Shown: positions 1 through 13,932 of the stretch, one piece after another | Layout: each line of letters begins with the position of its first letter | How positions within the stretch are numbered: the first letter of the stretch is position 1 | DNA from: Xiphydria camelus | Taxonomy: Eukaryota > Arthropoda > Insecta > Hymenoptera > Xiphydriidae | DNA: 64,000 nucleotides | Assembly (NCBI GenBank): GCA_963678675.1 | Contig: OY783191.1 | Location: 40,650,602 to 40,714,601 of the forward strand | Direction of reading: 5' to 3' | The notes under the pieces: model-generated | Databases searched by the model: none | Told to the model about the DNA's origin: nothing | What the model saw: only the letters and a program-made list of their open reading frames with translations | Translations under genes and position numbers: made by a program

Positions 1-733
1 CGTACAAAGCAGTTACTATGCTGTCCAAACACGGCCAATGATTTGGATTGCACTTTAAGCCTTGCTTGAAGGATGAGCAAGCCAATTCTAAATTGGACGT
101 CTTCATAGCTAATATACCTAATCTGTACCATAGGGTTACATCGGTATCGTCTAAATGGGAAGCTTCCCAGTAATTGTCTATCGCTTCGTCGTAATTCTCC
201 AATTGCGCCTGAATAGCACCGATATTTTTTAAACAGGAATACTTCAACGACAACATGGGTCTTGAGCGACCGTCCGGTATCTCCGGCTTTTCGACCTGAT
301 CTAATAGTTCAGTCTCCAAGAGGTCTTTGAATATATTTAAAGCGTCTTTCTTCCTATCTTGTTTTAGTACTTCCAAAGCCCTATTATATTCAGTCAAGGC
401 AATTTGTTCCTGCAAAAAAAATTGGGACAGTTAGCATCGTCGACGGCTGATCGTAAAAGTATCCTGACAACGAATCGATGGTCGTATTTGGATCGCGCGA
501 CGACGGTTAATTGGTGGTTCGAACTGTTTTTTTTTTGTGAAAATGAACTTGTGTTTTGAAAGAGCCCAGAACGGTAGCGAGTGTCCTTCGAAAACAACGC
601 CGTCGCAGGTTATGTTTGGAAGTGGATGAACAACGTAGACCGAGCTTGCCTGCGCTTCCTTCGTAATCGTAGGTACATCCTCCTCCTCGCTTTCCTCACT
701 CCGGTCTTCATTTAGGGCCGATATCTTGATCAT
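1..733 (-). CDS. CABIN1: Calcineurin-binding protein cabin-1 homologue, N-terminal part (runs off the left edge)
   Basis: Cabin-1 is a large nuclear TPR scaffold that binds calcineurin and MEF2 and serves as a subunit of the HIRA histone H3.3 chaperone complex. Two exons are visible: 733-650 (28 codons) and 409-1, open to the edge. The start at 733 gives MIKISALNED and then a TKEAQ motif, which matches the start of the vertebrate protein. An in-frame ATG at 769 is possible but has no similarity. Exon 2 (EQIALTEYNRAL, then LDDTDVTLWYRLGILAMKTS and LKCNPNHWPCLD) is the first TPR pair of the family. The first intron (649-410) starts with GC instead of GT (CAG|GCAAGC) and ends in a run of T plus GCAG. 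The rest of the gene, normally about 2000 residues, lies left of the window. The identity is firm. Confidence 0.9.
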
Positions 734-1762
734 TTTCACGATTACTTCAACCGCCACGCGCGTGGGCACACGTCAACAAATCAGCCGGGGATTCTGAATT
801 GTTTCGCCATATGCAGTCACACGGTCTCTAGAATCATCTAGATTCATAAATTACTCGAAAGACTACGCCCTCGCCTACTTTACGTCGAGCCGCTATACGA
901 TCGTGTGACAACAATCGATTCTACAATTGATCAACCCACCAATTGTTCGTTTCTTATTAAAAAAAAATAAGTCGATGTTGCGACCCATTGGTACGCGTAT
1001 CTAGATGAACGCAGGCGCCAGACCGCGGGGACCACGTTCAACGTTATCTTTCGTTATCTGCATGTCGGAGACCTTTGCCTTGATTTATCGCGTAAATACA
1101 ATGTACATATCAGAGAAACGTAACAAATGCACTGCTGATGATTGCGGTATTATAGATATAAATGACACTTTTTCAACATCAGCACAGTAACTTTTAGATC
1201 AGTCGATATTTCATATAAGAAAGCAAAAGATTATGCATATTTTTTGGGGTAAGCATCAGCTTTGTACATAGTACGTACGCCTCGATCGATACCACAATGC
1301 CGCGATCTATCCCGTACGAGCATTTACTTACGTTTCTTCAATGTACGTTTAATTTGCTACAAAGCATTTATCCTAATTGGAAAGGTATTAAAATCAAATA
1401 CACCCGCATTCTTCGATGTTTCCAATTCTTATCTCAATTCGTCGGAAACAGAGTTCCCGCGGGAATAATGCCGAGTACAACGTGCTTAACGTGTACTCTA
1501 TATGTACATACATATGGCAGTGTAAAATGTCTATTTATAGGTATAGGTATATTCAACGTTATATCGATGACATCGATCGTCGTTGTACTTTGAAATAAAC
1601 ATTTTGTTTGCAACCGTACATTCCGATCGCAATTGGCAATGAATATTTGACAGAATTCTATAAAATAATAACGGACAACGACCGTATGAATGAAAATTAT
1701 CAGAGCGTGCTGTGTAGTCATCTCTGGCAAATGCATTTCAAATGTTAAACTTAATTTTGCAG
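734..1762. other. Intergenic region upstream of CABIN1 and of the membrane-protein exons
   Basis: This stretch must hold the CABIN1 promoter on the minus strand and perhaps 5' exons of the plus-strand membrane gene. Short plus-strand ORFs (for example from 1005) show no family signature, and I could not link any of them in the right phase to the exon at 1763. I see no repeats or RNA genes. Confidence 0.4.
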
Positions 1763-2319
1763 GTGGCTGGTTCACCGGAGAAAAACAATCCGTGGATATG
1801 ACACCCGTTGCCGCTCCTGTAAACGAAACAAATAACAGTGTCATGAGAAGAATCGACGCTATTCATCATGACGCGTATTACGGTCACTGGTTTCACAATG
1901 GTTATTAACGGAAGCACAAGTCGTCGTTCTTTGGATATGACATTATACGAGTAATTGCCAGACGTTCGCATATTTTCTAGCGTTTGCAGAAGGCGAGTTG
2001 AAGGAGCATTATTGGGCAGCGTCGTTCCTGCTACCTCTAGGCTCGATATTAGTACTGGCAATGGTAGTGCTACTCATGGTAGGTTTAATCGCGCGATAGC
2101 CAGGATGTCTGTATAGAAGCGAACAAATTTGAATCGTGAAATATTATCAAATTCGTTTAATCGAAACGAAGTCGAATCGACTGACACGATACGTTAATAT
2201 TCCAGATACTGTTCAAAAGATGTCCGTACATGATAGCCGCTATCGTCGCAGGAATACTCGGCACCATCATTTTATTCGTAGTTCTCATGTCCATCAACGA
2301 TAAGCCTACATACGTCTGA
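1763..2319 (+). CDS. Unidentified small membrane protein, 3' exons only
   Basis: I do not recognise this gene. Three exons join in phase: 1763-1900 (acceptor TTTTGCAG, weak donor GTTATT), 1990-2078 (acceptor TTTGCAG, donor GTAGGT) and 2206-2319 (acceptor TTCCAG), ending in TGA. The encoded tail has a polar Asn-rich segment with a possible glycosylation site (NET), then two hydrophobic segments of about 20 residues (WAASFLLPLGSILVLAMVVLLM and YMIAAIVAGILGTIILFVVLM). These are separated by a short basic loop (FKRCP), so this looks like a helical hairpin or two-pass end. It finishes with KPTYV, which resembles a PDZ-binding C-terminus. The two 3' exons are well supported; the exon at 1763 and everything upstream are uncertain. 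The stop lies 72 bp from the stop of the convergent NUP160 gene. Confidence 0.55.
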
Positions 2320-2391
2320 TGTTTGCAATGTAATCGATGCGCGCAAGATCGCCAATTCTATTCGATACCGAGTCGCGACAAATACTTACCG

Positions 2392-5300
2392 CTAGCACTT
2401 CTTGCTGCTCATTTTGACTCTGATCATATCCTCCGAGACACGGATCACCGTTGCAAAGTAATGGTCGAGAGTCTCCCGCAGCAGTTCGTAACTCTAGAGG
2501 GTAGTCAATATTACACGAATTGTCATTCGTTAAAGTGAAATAAAATGTACAGCTTTTTATACTGAATGTGCGTGAATCTAAAAATTGTCTTTGCATTGTT
2601 TCCCTTACCTCGATGTATGTACGATCTTCGTTACTGGCATGTTTTAACTCTAATAATAGGAGCTCAACCGTGTTGTGCGGTAACCAGGTTGCCGGAGCTA
2701 TAGCCACCAACGGTGTCTTCAATCCAAAGTATTCTCCGCCCGTTCCTAACACCGCTTTAATGTAGTCTACAGCCAATTCCGTTGCCTCCAAAAGTCGACC
2801 GTTGTTCAAGATGAGTCGCAAAAGTTCCGCGGCATTTCGTTTCTGTCGGACACATTGTTGGTAGTATCGAACAGTTTGGTATTCGTCGGCCAAGAAGAAG
2901 AATCTTTCTTGGTACATCGCAAAATTTACCTTGTAAGACGATAACAACCATTGCGGTAGGAATGCGCCGTGATGCAGGAGCTTCCTTGCTACTCCTTTGT
3001 GTAGTTCGCTGCTTTGATCACCCTCGTGCTTCAACGTTAGATGCTCGAGTAGTCTCCAGGAAATGTTTGCAACGTTCGAATCCGACACACTTATATCTGA
3101 AACAAGGCACAGTACTTATTTTCGATAAGTACATTACGCACGGTGTCTAATGAAGTCTGAAACTTTGAACTTTCAGATTTTTCACAATTGCTGGACATTG
3201 TACAACGTCTGAATGTGCGCTTGGAAGTAACGATTCAATAAAATGATTACCAAAGATATCGTTTTGAATGAGCCAATCCCACGCGTTAAGATCTTCGTTC
3301 TGACCGAGTCTCACGCATTGCGATGCCAAACTTTCGAGAACCGAACTCTTGCCGATGTTAAACTGATCGCACAAATGCAAAGCTGTAGTGTACAAGCCCA
3401 CACTTGATAAAACGGCAATCAGTTCGGATGGACCTTTAAATGATATCACGCTTTCATTAGGCGTTATTTTTATAGTCTAAGAATCAATCGATCTCGTCAA
3501 ATGCAGAGAAAGAAAAGACGCTTACGACGACCCACATACGACTCACCGGCTTGTGCAACCGTGTGCAATTCGGAATTGAGTTTCGACAACTTTAGTCTCG
3601 CTTCCACCATGTAATATTCCTTCCTGATATCTTTCAATTCTAAAACTTCCACTTGCTTCTTCACCTTGTAATGCAACACCTCTCTTCCATCTATGCTCCT
3701 CTTTTTCTTTGGGTTCACATCGTCGGGATGGTCCTGATCTATAACCGGTCTCACGATCCACCTATACTTTTCGTTAACCAGATGCAGAGCGTTGATGCAA
3801 GCCAACAGACATTTGGATTGCTTGGATATGATCTCGGAAGAGTGGGACTCTTGGCTCAAACGCATCGCTTGCTCGTACATTACCGAAGCGGCTGCAAATA
3901 GAGAAGTACCATGGACAATAGTTGCTAGCAACGATAGTCGTTACCACACGAATTCTCTTACCTTTTCTAACGTTTCCTTTGTTAATGTGAAAGCTATAGA
4001 GGAAATTGTAATAATTATTTTCCATGAGATCCGCGCTCCTCGCTCTTCCTTCGACAATTCTCTCGAGATCCTCGTACATATTGACGTACGGAAACGAGAC
4101 CAAATCAATCAGTTTCTTTCGCTCGAACAACGTTGCCACCAACTGTCTCAGACAGTCGACTCTGCGCGCTGCGTCTGGATTCGAGCTTAAGCAATGATAG
4201 GCTTCCGTGTGATGACCCAGATTCAAGTGTTGCACGAAAACTATAGAGTGAAGCGTCGGTAAATTCGGATCGTCTCTCTCGGCCACAGTTATAGCGGTTT
4301 CGGCCAATTCGATGATGCAGTCCGATGCGTTATGCTGTTCAAACAACTTGATGATTTTGAGATAGTAATGAACTAAAGCATTACTTTCCGACGTAACGTC
4401 GGAGTCCAATATAGTGTCGGCTAAGAAGGCATCCGTTAGGACGCCGTTGGACGCCCTGAGAAACTGATCGCATGCTTTCTGCGCGTCGCCCATTTCTAGC
4501 AGAGCAACCGCGAGAATGAATTTTCTCGACGCGCTATTCCACTCGCACCACGTGCTGAGAAGGCGAACGTACTCTTGAACCAGCAAGTATTGACAACTCG
4601 AGAGCAACCATTCAGGAAAAATGAAGTGTCCTGATATAGGCCACCTTTTTTCACATTTATAAAGAGTTAAGGAATTGTTGGTTAAAAGTTCCAAATGCGC
4701 GCACAAAAATACGTTGACAAATTATTTGCGTTACATTAAAAAGGATACACAAGTTGAGCTATAAGAGTTATATGGGTCAACATGCCGTCGTGCCACGGAA
4801 TTAGCGTAGATGTGTCGGAATTTGTACGAGCCATCAAAATGCGCGCGTGTTTCGCCCCTCCGTTTTGTACGAACAGTTCGAGGAGAGACAAAGACCTTTG
4901 CTGTCTGTGCATGATATTTGCTCTGGAATCGGCAAGCTTCAGCAATGCGAGCCGCTGAATACTGTTTTCCCTGAAAATGGCGCGAAATCGGTATATGTAG
5001 ATACATATAGTCGCTTCGCAAAAGAACTTTCAAACGAATAATGTCCCGTAAAAGTAGATGCTCCTTACAGTAAAGTCTGCGAAGGAGCGCAGGCAGTAGT
5101 AGATTCGCATATCCATTTAACGGCGTGATATGCCTGAGTCAGTACAACCGTCCTTGGTGCCAATGACGATCTTATGGAATGCATCGACCGCGCGTCAAAA
5201 ATCTCTGGCCGCATAAGCACTATTTGTTGCAGGACCAATAAGTCTCTGCAGATTGAAAATCGTAGCAGGGTGATTTGCGTCACGGACTCGGACACGACGG

Positions 5301-8245
5301 AGATGCCCAGTTGGCTGCCGAACAAATGACTGATGCTGACGAACATTCGGGAGGCTTCGTGATCCTCACCCAGCTGTAATTTATTCGGTTGGCCTAAATC
5401 GTACGTTAACGCTTCCAAAAGCATAGCCATGGCACTTGATATATCTTTAACATTTTCCAACTTGTGATACAACTCCTTTTGGAAGTCGAAATCCGACAAC
5501 TGTAAAGAATAGAGGAAATGAGCTCGCGTTCGCACGACTACCCGAAGACATTGGAGAATATGCCAGACGGCGATAACCCTTACAGGATCCTCCGGCTCCA
5601 ACGCCAGCTTCGAGAGTAGATCGTCGACAACGATATCTGGACTTCGCAAATGATAGAGCTCCCTCTCGATACCAGTCTTCGATTCTTCCGACAATTGCTC
5701 CTCCAACATCACCAACGCGGACACGAGGGCGACTAAATCCTGACATATGTCCTCGTCTTGAGATAATACCGGCGTCGTTTTGAATCGAGACACGTACGCC
5801 TTTTCGTTACAAAGCATCAAATGTTCCAAAGCTTCCATAGGTCGCAATACCGAGAACGACGACTTTTTGAGCAAGATGGCACCGTAAACGTTTGGCAGCA
5901 ACAGTATACCGACGGGCTTAGTCCCGCTGACGTGATACTGAATGACACACGAATAGAACTTGGACCAGCAACGATTGGCAATTTCCAAATAATCTTCGTC
6001 CGTCAGTTCGTAGTCCATGACTTCGGCTTGAATTTCAGCTTCGACCGCCATACAGACGCGTTCTTTCAAAACGGCTTGGGACAATGTCATATCCGCGATC
6101 AAATTAGACCTTCTGTAGATACTGAGGGCTCTCGTGATGTCTGCCAAGGAAAATTGTCCTGGATGAAAAATATAATTGATGTACGCTTGGCGAGGATCTG
6201 TGCCAGGTTCGGTAATGATGTAGTCTCGGTCTGGTGACTGTTTCAAAACAGCTGTCTCCCATTCGGAATTGATTTGTGCACTCTTCAGTGGCAAACGGGC
6301 ATGTGTTACGGCTACGGTATCCATATCGGCTGTACGCCAAACAGCCCACAATCGTGTCCCGGTAAACGAAAAATCCACCAAATGTTGCTGCGCAAAAAAG
6401 AAAGGTATACATGACTTGGTGTAAACAGAGTACGTACCTCGTAAGAAATTTATGATAACTCTTAAGCGCTATATTATATATAGCATGCGACGTACGACCC
6501 GTTGCGATACGAAAGGATCCATAAATATACGCGCCGTGTATTCTATAATGCTTGAATCGCGTTGAATTGATCCAAACGAATGGAATAAATATGACGGTAA
6601 AACTGATAGACAATAGAAGACCTGCGTCCGCGAGTTTCGCCAAATCAATTCGGTTTGCATGAACGAAAAAAACGACTCAAAATCCGCGGATAGGTAATCG
6701 AGAGAAGGATAACAATATTTCATGTGCTCGACTTACATTCGGTGCAAAAAGCGTGCACATTCTAACGAATTTGAAAACTCCAACGTCTTGTACTGGTTTT
6801 ATAATACTGAATTCACAACCCGTGCCATATTTCAAGTATGTTCCCAAGTAAAGTTCGTTGTCGGACGAGTGCAGGACTTTTCTAAGGAGGTGACCATGGG
6901 CGCCTTGCGAAGCGACGCGATTATCAATGGCGACATCCGCCACGGCCACGCAATGAGTTTTGTTACAAGACCACATTCGAACGTTGCCCTCGCGGCACAG
7001 GGCGAATAAATACGTATCATTTCCGTATGTGTGTATAGCGAGAGCCATAGCTACGTGTCCTTCGCAGCTACGACCTCTAAAGGCGGTGGCAATTCCACTG
7101 AGGAAGCGTGGTACGATCGAATCTTGCTTCAGTTCGCTCGAATGAACAAAACCGGTCGCCGTATCGAGACGTAGCAAAAGAATACTTCCAGAGTTATACG
7201 CGAGGGCGAACAGTGCCTCTTCTTGCGGAAGAGTGAGCCACGACGCTGCGGCGTGTGGCACCGGTGAATCTGTATAAGATTGAGACACGAAATTTTAAAA
7301 TACTTTTCCGCGTTTAAAGCTTAATTATAGTAACTATTTCTCACTCGTCGTTCCCGCATTGGTAATAACGTGAAATGTGTGGGGATCTCTAGCAGCTTGT
7401 ACAGATGCCTCGCTCAGAATGGATTGAGCGCTGAGATCCGGATGAGAGCCCAATAAATGTTCCTGTTAATGAGAGCCGCTTTGAATAGAATTACAAGAGC
7501 AAATACCGGTAAATTGAGGTGAAAGTCGAATTTCTTCGTTCGCAATTATTGCATTTAATAAAATTTCTACAATTTTAACCAACCTGTCTGTGTATTTTAT
7601 CGGGATGCGGAAATGTGAGCTTATGTACGCTGGAAACTGTTACGACCAAGATAACGACGGAATTGACAGTTTCATGAATGGAAATTCCATCTAAAATTGG
7701 AGTATCCGTGAACCTGTAACGGACTCTGCAATTTGCAAGATTGACATCTAGGCTGTGCTCCACTAATTCGAGTACATCGTGAGAAATTCGCCAATAAATG
7801 AAGCGATTCCTGGTAAAATGTTTCGAGTTATCTCTGTACGAATAACCGCCTGCCCTTTCGGGCACTTTTATATCTTGCAACGTGCTTTGACTTCCACCTA
7901 AAAATAAAAGAATTGACGTTAGGCTAAATTGATGTATTATAAAAACTCAGAGGAATTTTGAGTACGTAAACGGGTTTGTTCGCATGGGGTTCGCGTAGGT
8001 ACTGCTACATTTAATTCAATTATTTCTCGTAATGCTAGTTATTCCGATCTTGACAAAACATTATTGATAAATGCACAATTTATCGTTCGAGTATGTAAAA
8101 ACTCATTGAATATTCGATAACTTCGGTCCAATCAAATTCGGAGAGGTTAAGTGTACTAACCGGTATTTAAAACAATTTCTTTCCATTTTTCGGGTATCGT
8201 CTGATCCGGTACCACTTCCCGGTAACCCAACGGAAATTCTAACAT
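2392..8245 (-). CDS. NUP160: Nuclear pore complex protein Nup160, complete, 11 exons, about 1492 aa
   Basis: Nup160 is a structural subunit of the Y-shaped (Nup107-160) scaffold of the nuclear pore. Exons on the minus strand are 8245-8161, 7897-7584, 7462-7345, 7269-6737, 6387-5069, 4970-4749, 4644-3962, 3891-3547, 3433-3164, 3096-2609 and 2493-2392. All phases agree and the sum is 1493 codons, compared with about 1436 aa in human. The first ATG gives LGYREVVPDQTIPEKW, the family's usual start. Exons 1-4 form the N-terminal beta-propeller. Exon 5 carries LWAVWRTADMDTVAV and the DPRQAYINYIFHPGQFSLADI signature. The rest is the helical solenoid, ending YELLRETLDHYFATVIRVSEDM. Less certain points are the weak donors of exon 6 (GTATCC) and exon 9 (GTTTCA). 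It shares a 576-bp divergent upstream region with SLC35E3. Confidence 0.95.
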
Positions 8246-8821
8246 ATCCTTATTATTACTTTCAGTGACTGTATATTTATTAATCGAAAGGACATCCGTT
8301 ACAATATTCTAACAGGTACAGCATTTACAAAGTACTAATGACACTGACTATGTCAAATTTGGCGCGGATCGGTAGTTTTAAAACCCCATTCGATCGGTAA
8401 AAATTTGCAGAAAAATTCGTATTCGTCTTGAAAACTAACAATGATCAATCGAAAAAGGACACCTTTATTTTCATATAAAATTTGCAATTAAATCGAATAA
8501 TCTTTATCTTTATCGTGCTTGCTTGTGAAATTAATCAATTTAGGTATAGTCGCTGCAAGAACCCAGCACACGTGCTACCGGTGTTGTGTACTATAAACAC
8601 CTCAAAAGCACACAAAATTATAAAAATATCAGAGATACCTAAAACAAACAATATTGCAAATATAACACGTATCAGTAGAATGGAGTAATAGTTGGAGAAC
8701 GTTATCGATGTTCTATCACTGGCAGAGAGAGAGAGAGAGTTACAGCTGACGGACTGCGATATTCGATTTAACCGCAAAATAACATTGTAATAAATTGGCA
8801 ATAAATGCGCAAGCTTTTCAA
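8246..8821. promoter_or_regulatory. Divergent promoter region NUP160 / SLC35E3
   Basis: The two start codons face away from each other across 576 bp, so both promoters and 5' UTRs must lie here. A short GA run sits near 8725. I see no clear TATA box placed for either gene, which fits housekeeping promoters. The role is inferred from gene orientation alone. Confidence 0.5.
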
Positions 8822-10099
8822 ATGGGTAAAAAATGCGTGACAGCATTTTATTTGACGCTAAATATTTTCTTTTCAATTGCCATTGTTTTGTTGAACAAAT
8901 GGATCTACACGCATATAGGATTTCCAAACGTTACTTTATCAATGATACACTTTATCGTGACCTTCGTCGGATTAATGATCTGTGAAAGACTGGACGTCTT
9001 TTGTATAAAGGACGTAGAGCTCAAACAGATGGTCCTAATTGCCATGACGTTTTGCGGATTTGTCGTTTTGACAAATTTAAGTCTGGCGCACAATACCGTC
9101 GGCACTTATCAGGTTGCCAAGATACTTACCACACCTTGTGTTATACTGATGCAAATGGTATTTTATAGGAAGTATTTTAGTACTGCCGTTAAACTGACCC
9201 TGATCCCGATCACGCTGGGAGTGATTATTAACTTTTACTACGACATACAATTTAATGTTTTGGGAACTTTGTACGCGACATTAGGAATACTCGTCACGTC
9301 GCTATATCAAATTGTAGGACAATTTGTCATAAAAAAATCACGATGTACAGCTTTAAAATATCATTAGCGTTTACAAAAATCAAATTTTTTGCAGCTCGTT
9401 AATAGAAAGCAGAAAGAATTTCAGATGAATCCGATGCAGCTCTTATACTATCAAGCACCTCTATCCGCTATAATGCTTTTTATGATTATAAACATTGTAG
9501 AACCGGTTGGAAAGACTTTTTCCCATAATTGGACGTTACTGGATTTAGTGAGTATTTTTTCAATTAATAATCACCCATGGTTTTTAACCATCACGGCACG
9601 TCCGTCAAACGCGATCATTATTACATGGTTCTTTCTTCTTTCAGTTTGTGGTATTCTTATCGAGCGTTGTTGCATTTTGCTTTAACTTAACATCCTACTG
9701 GATCATTGGATACGCATCTCCGTTAACGTATCCTTTTCTAATTACGATATTAATGTATAAATCCTCTGTGTGTCGTACATTTAAACTCGTTACACTGAAA
9801 TTTAAATTTTCCATATGACTCCTCAATTTAACGATTATCAGGTATAACATGGTCGGACACTCGAAATTCTGCCTGTTACTTCTGGGTGGCAGTATTATAT
9901 TTCACGAATCCCTGACAATGAATCAAGTCATTGGCATTACTCTGACATCGATTGGAATTATACTCTACGCCTTTGTCAAGGTGAGTCTTGCTTTAGAATA
10001 CTCGTTAGATTATTAGCCAGTAATTAATCAAACTGTTTTCAGATGAAGAGCAACAAAGCCAAGATTTTGCAATCAAAAATGGAAGCAGGAATTGGTTGA
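8822..10099 (+). CDS. SLC35E3: Solute carrier family 35 member E3-like transporter, 307 aa
   Basis: This is a member of the drug/metabolite transporter superfamily (triose-phosphate/nucleotide-sugar transporter branch), usually placed in Golgi membranes; the substrate of E3 is not established. Exons are 8822-9313, 9395-9547, 9645-9727, 9842-9980 and 10043-10099, all in phase. The start ATG gives MGKKCVTAFYL directly before the first membrane helix. Family landmarks are IAIVLLNKWIYTHIGFPN, FCGFVVLTNLSLAHNTVGTYQ, KLTLIPITLGVIINFYYD and, after intron 3, YNMVGHSKFC near the C-terminus. The length matches human SLC35E3 (313 aa) and about ten hydrophobic helices are expected. The first intron is short (81 bp). 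Confidence 0.95.
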
Positions 10100-12992
<2,893 letters not shown>

Positions 12993-13932
12993 AGAAAGGG
13001 ACATTTCGTTGCCCCTCGCAATTCAGTTGACGCTACCTACCTGCGAATGAACTGTTTGCCGCGCGGACTTTAAAGAACGATTGCACGTACCATTAGTTCG
13101 GAATAAGATAATATTTAGTATCATGTATAAGTTCACATGGGTGTAATTTGCAACGATACCTATGCAACGATAATTCACTTTTCAACAATAAACTATATTT
13201 AAATTATCTCTAATTGCGTTAAAATTGATAATTTTGCATGAAAAAGTATAGCCACCCCTTTTTCCCACATAATATACGATGTCCAGAGAGCGTCAGGAGT
13301 TTTCTTCTAAATCTTGGTAAATCGCTGTTTTCACGGTGATGTGAATTTATCATAAGACTTCCAAAGACTCGGTTCATGATGAAATATGTTTTTAATCTCG
13401 TCGTGTCGATACACCGTGCGTAATAGACATGATTGGGAAAGGTTTCATAGTCGTTGATAAATAATGCTTAGTGGTATACATAATACACGATGAATGAAGA
13501 ACATATATGTAGCATACCTATATCACTGTTTCCTCGAACTATGCAAAATAGTTTCTGCAATTTCAGGAATTCTCTGAAAAGATATAAATAATTATCACGT
13601 TACCCGCGTTTATATCATTCTACATACAATAGATTTAACACTACAGAGTCGTACAAATTAAAAACGTACGAATGAAATTTGTATGTTGAAAGCAATAGAT
13701 TTGTTGCCTATAAATCCACTCCATATGTCAGGGTTAACAAAGTTCAAGCTAATCACAAACAAGCGATATGATCGGGTCGTGTCGTCCCACGTGAGTATAA
13801 AAACTCTGTTCGTGTTACAGTTTCTTAGATTAGAGCTGTGTCCAGTGAAACGGTACCCGCGGCTTAGTATTCTTCTCATAAAACAATCTTTGTGAAAGCG
13901 GCATTGCTACACTGCTTTCTTCCCGGTCGAAC
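12993..13932. other. Intergenic region RUVBL1 to GLDC
   Basis: It holds the RUVBL1 3' UTR (polyadenylation-like AATAAA near 13188) and, at the right end, the GLDC promoter and 5' UTR. The sequence is AT-rich and I see no repeat or further gene. Confidence 0.4.

Noticed and set aside
1434..1844. 136-codon minus-strand ORF
   Set aside because: Overlaps the plus-strand membrane-gene exon, has no domain and lies in an intergenic or intronic stretch; it looks like a chance frame.
2306..2391. NUP160 reading through to a stop at 2306
   Set aside because: The unspliced frame loses family similarity after TYIE. A good donor (GAG|GTAAGG at 2609) and acceptor (CTCTAG at 2494) restore the conserved C-terminus, ending at 2392.
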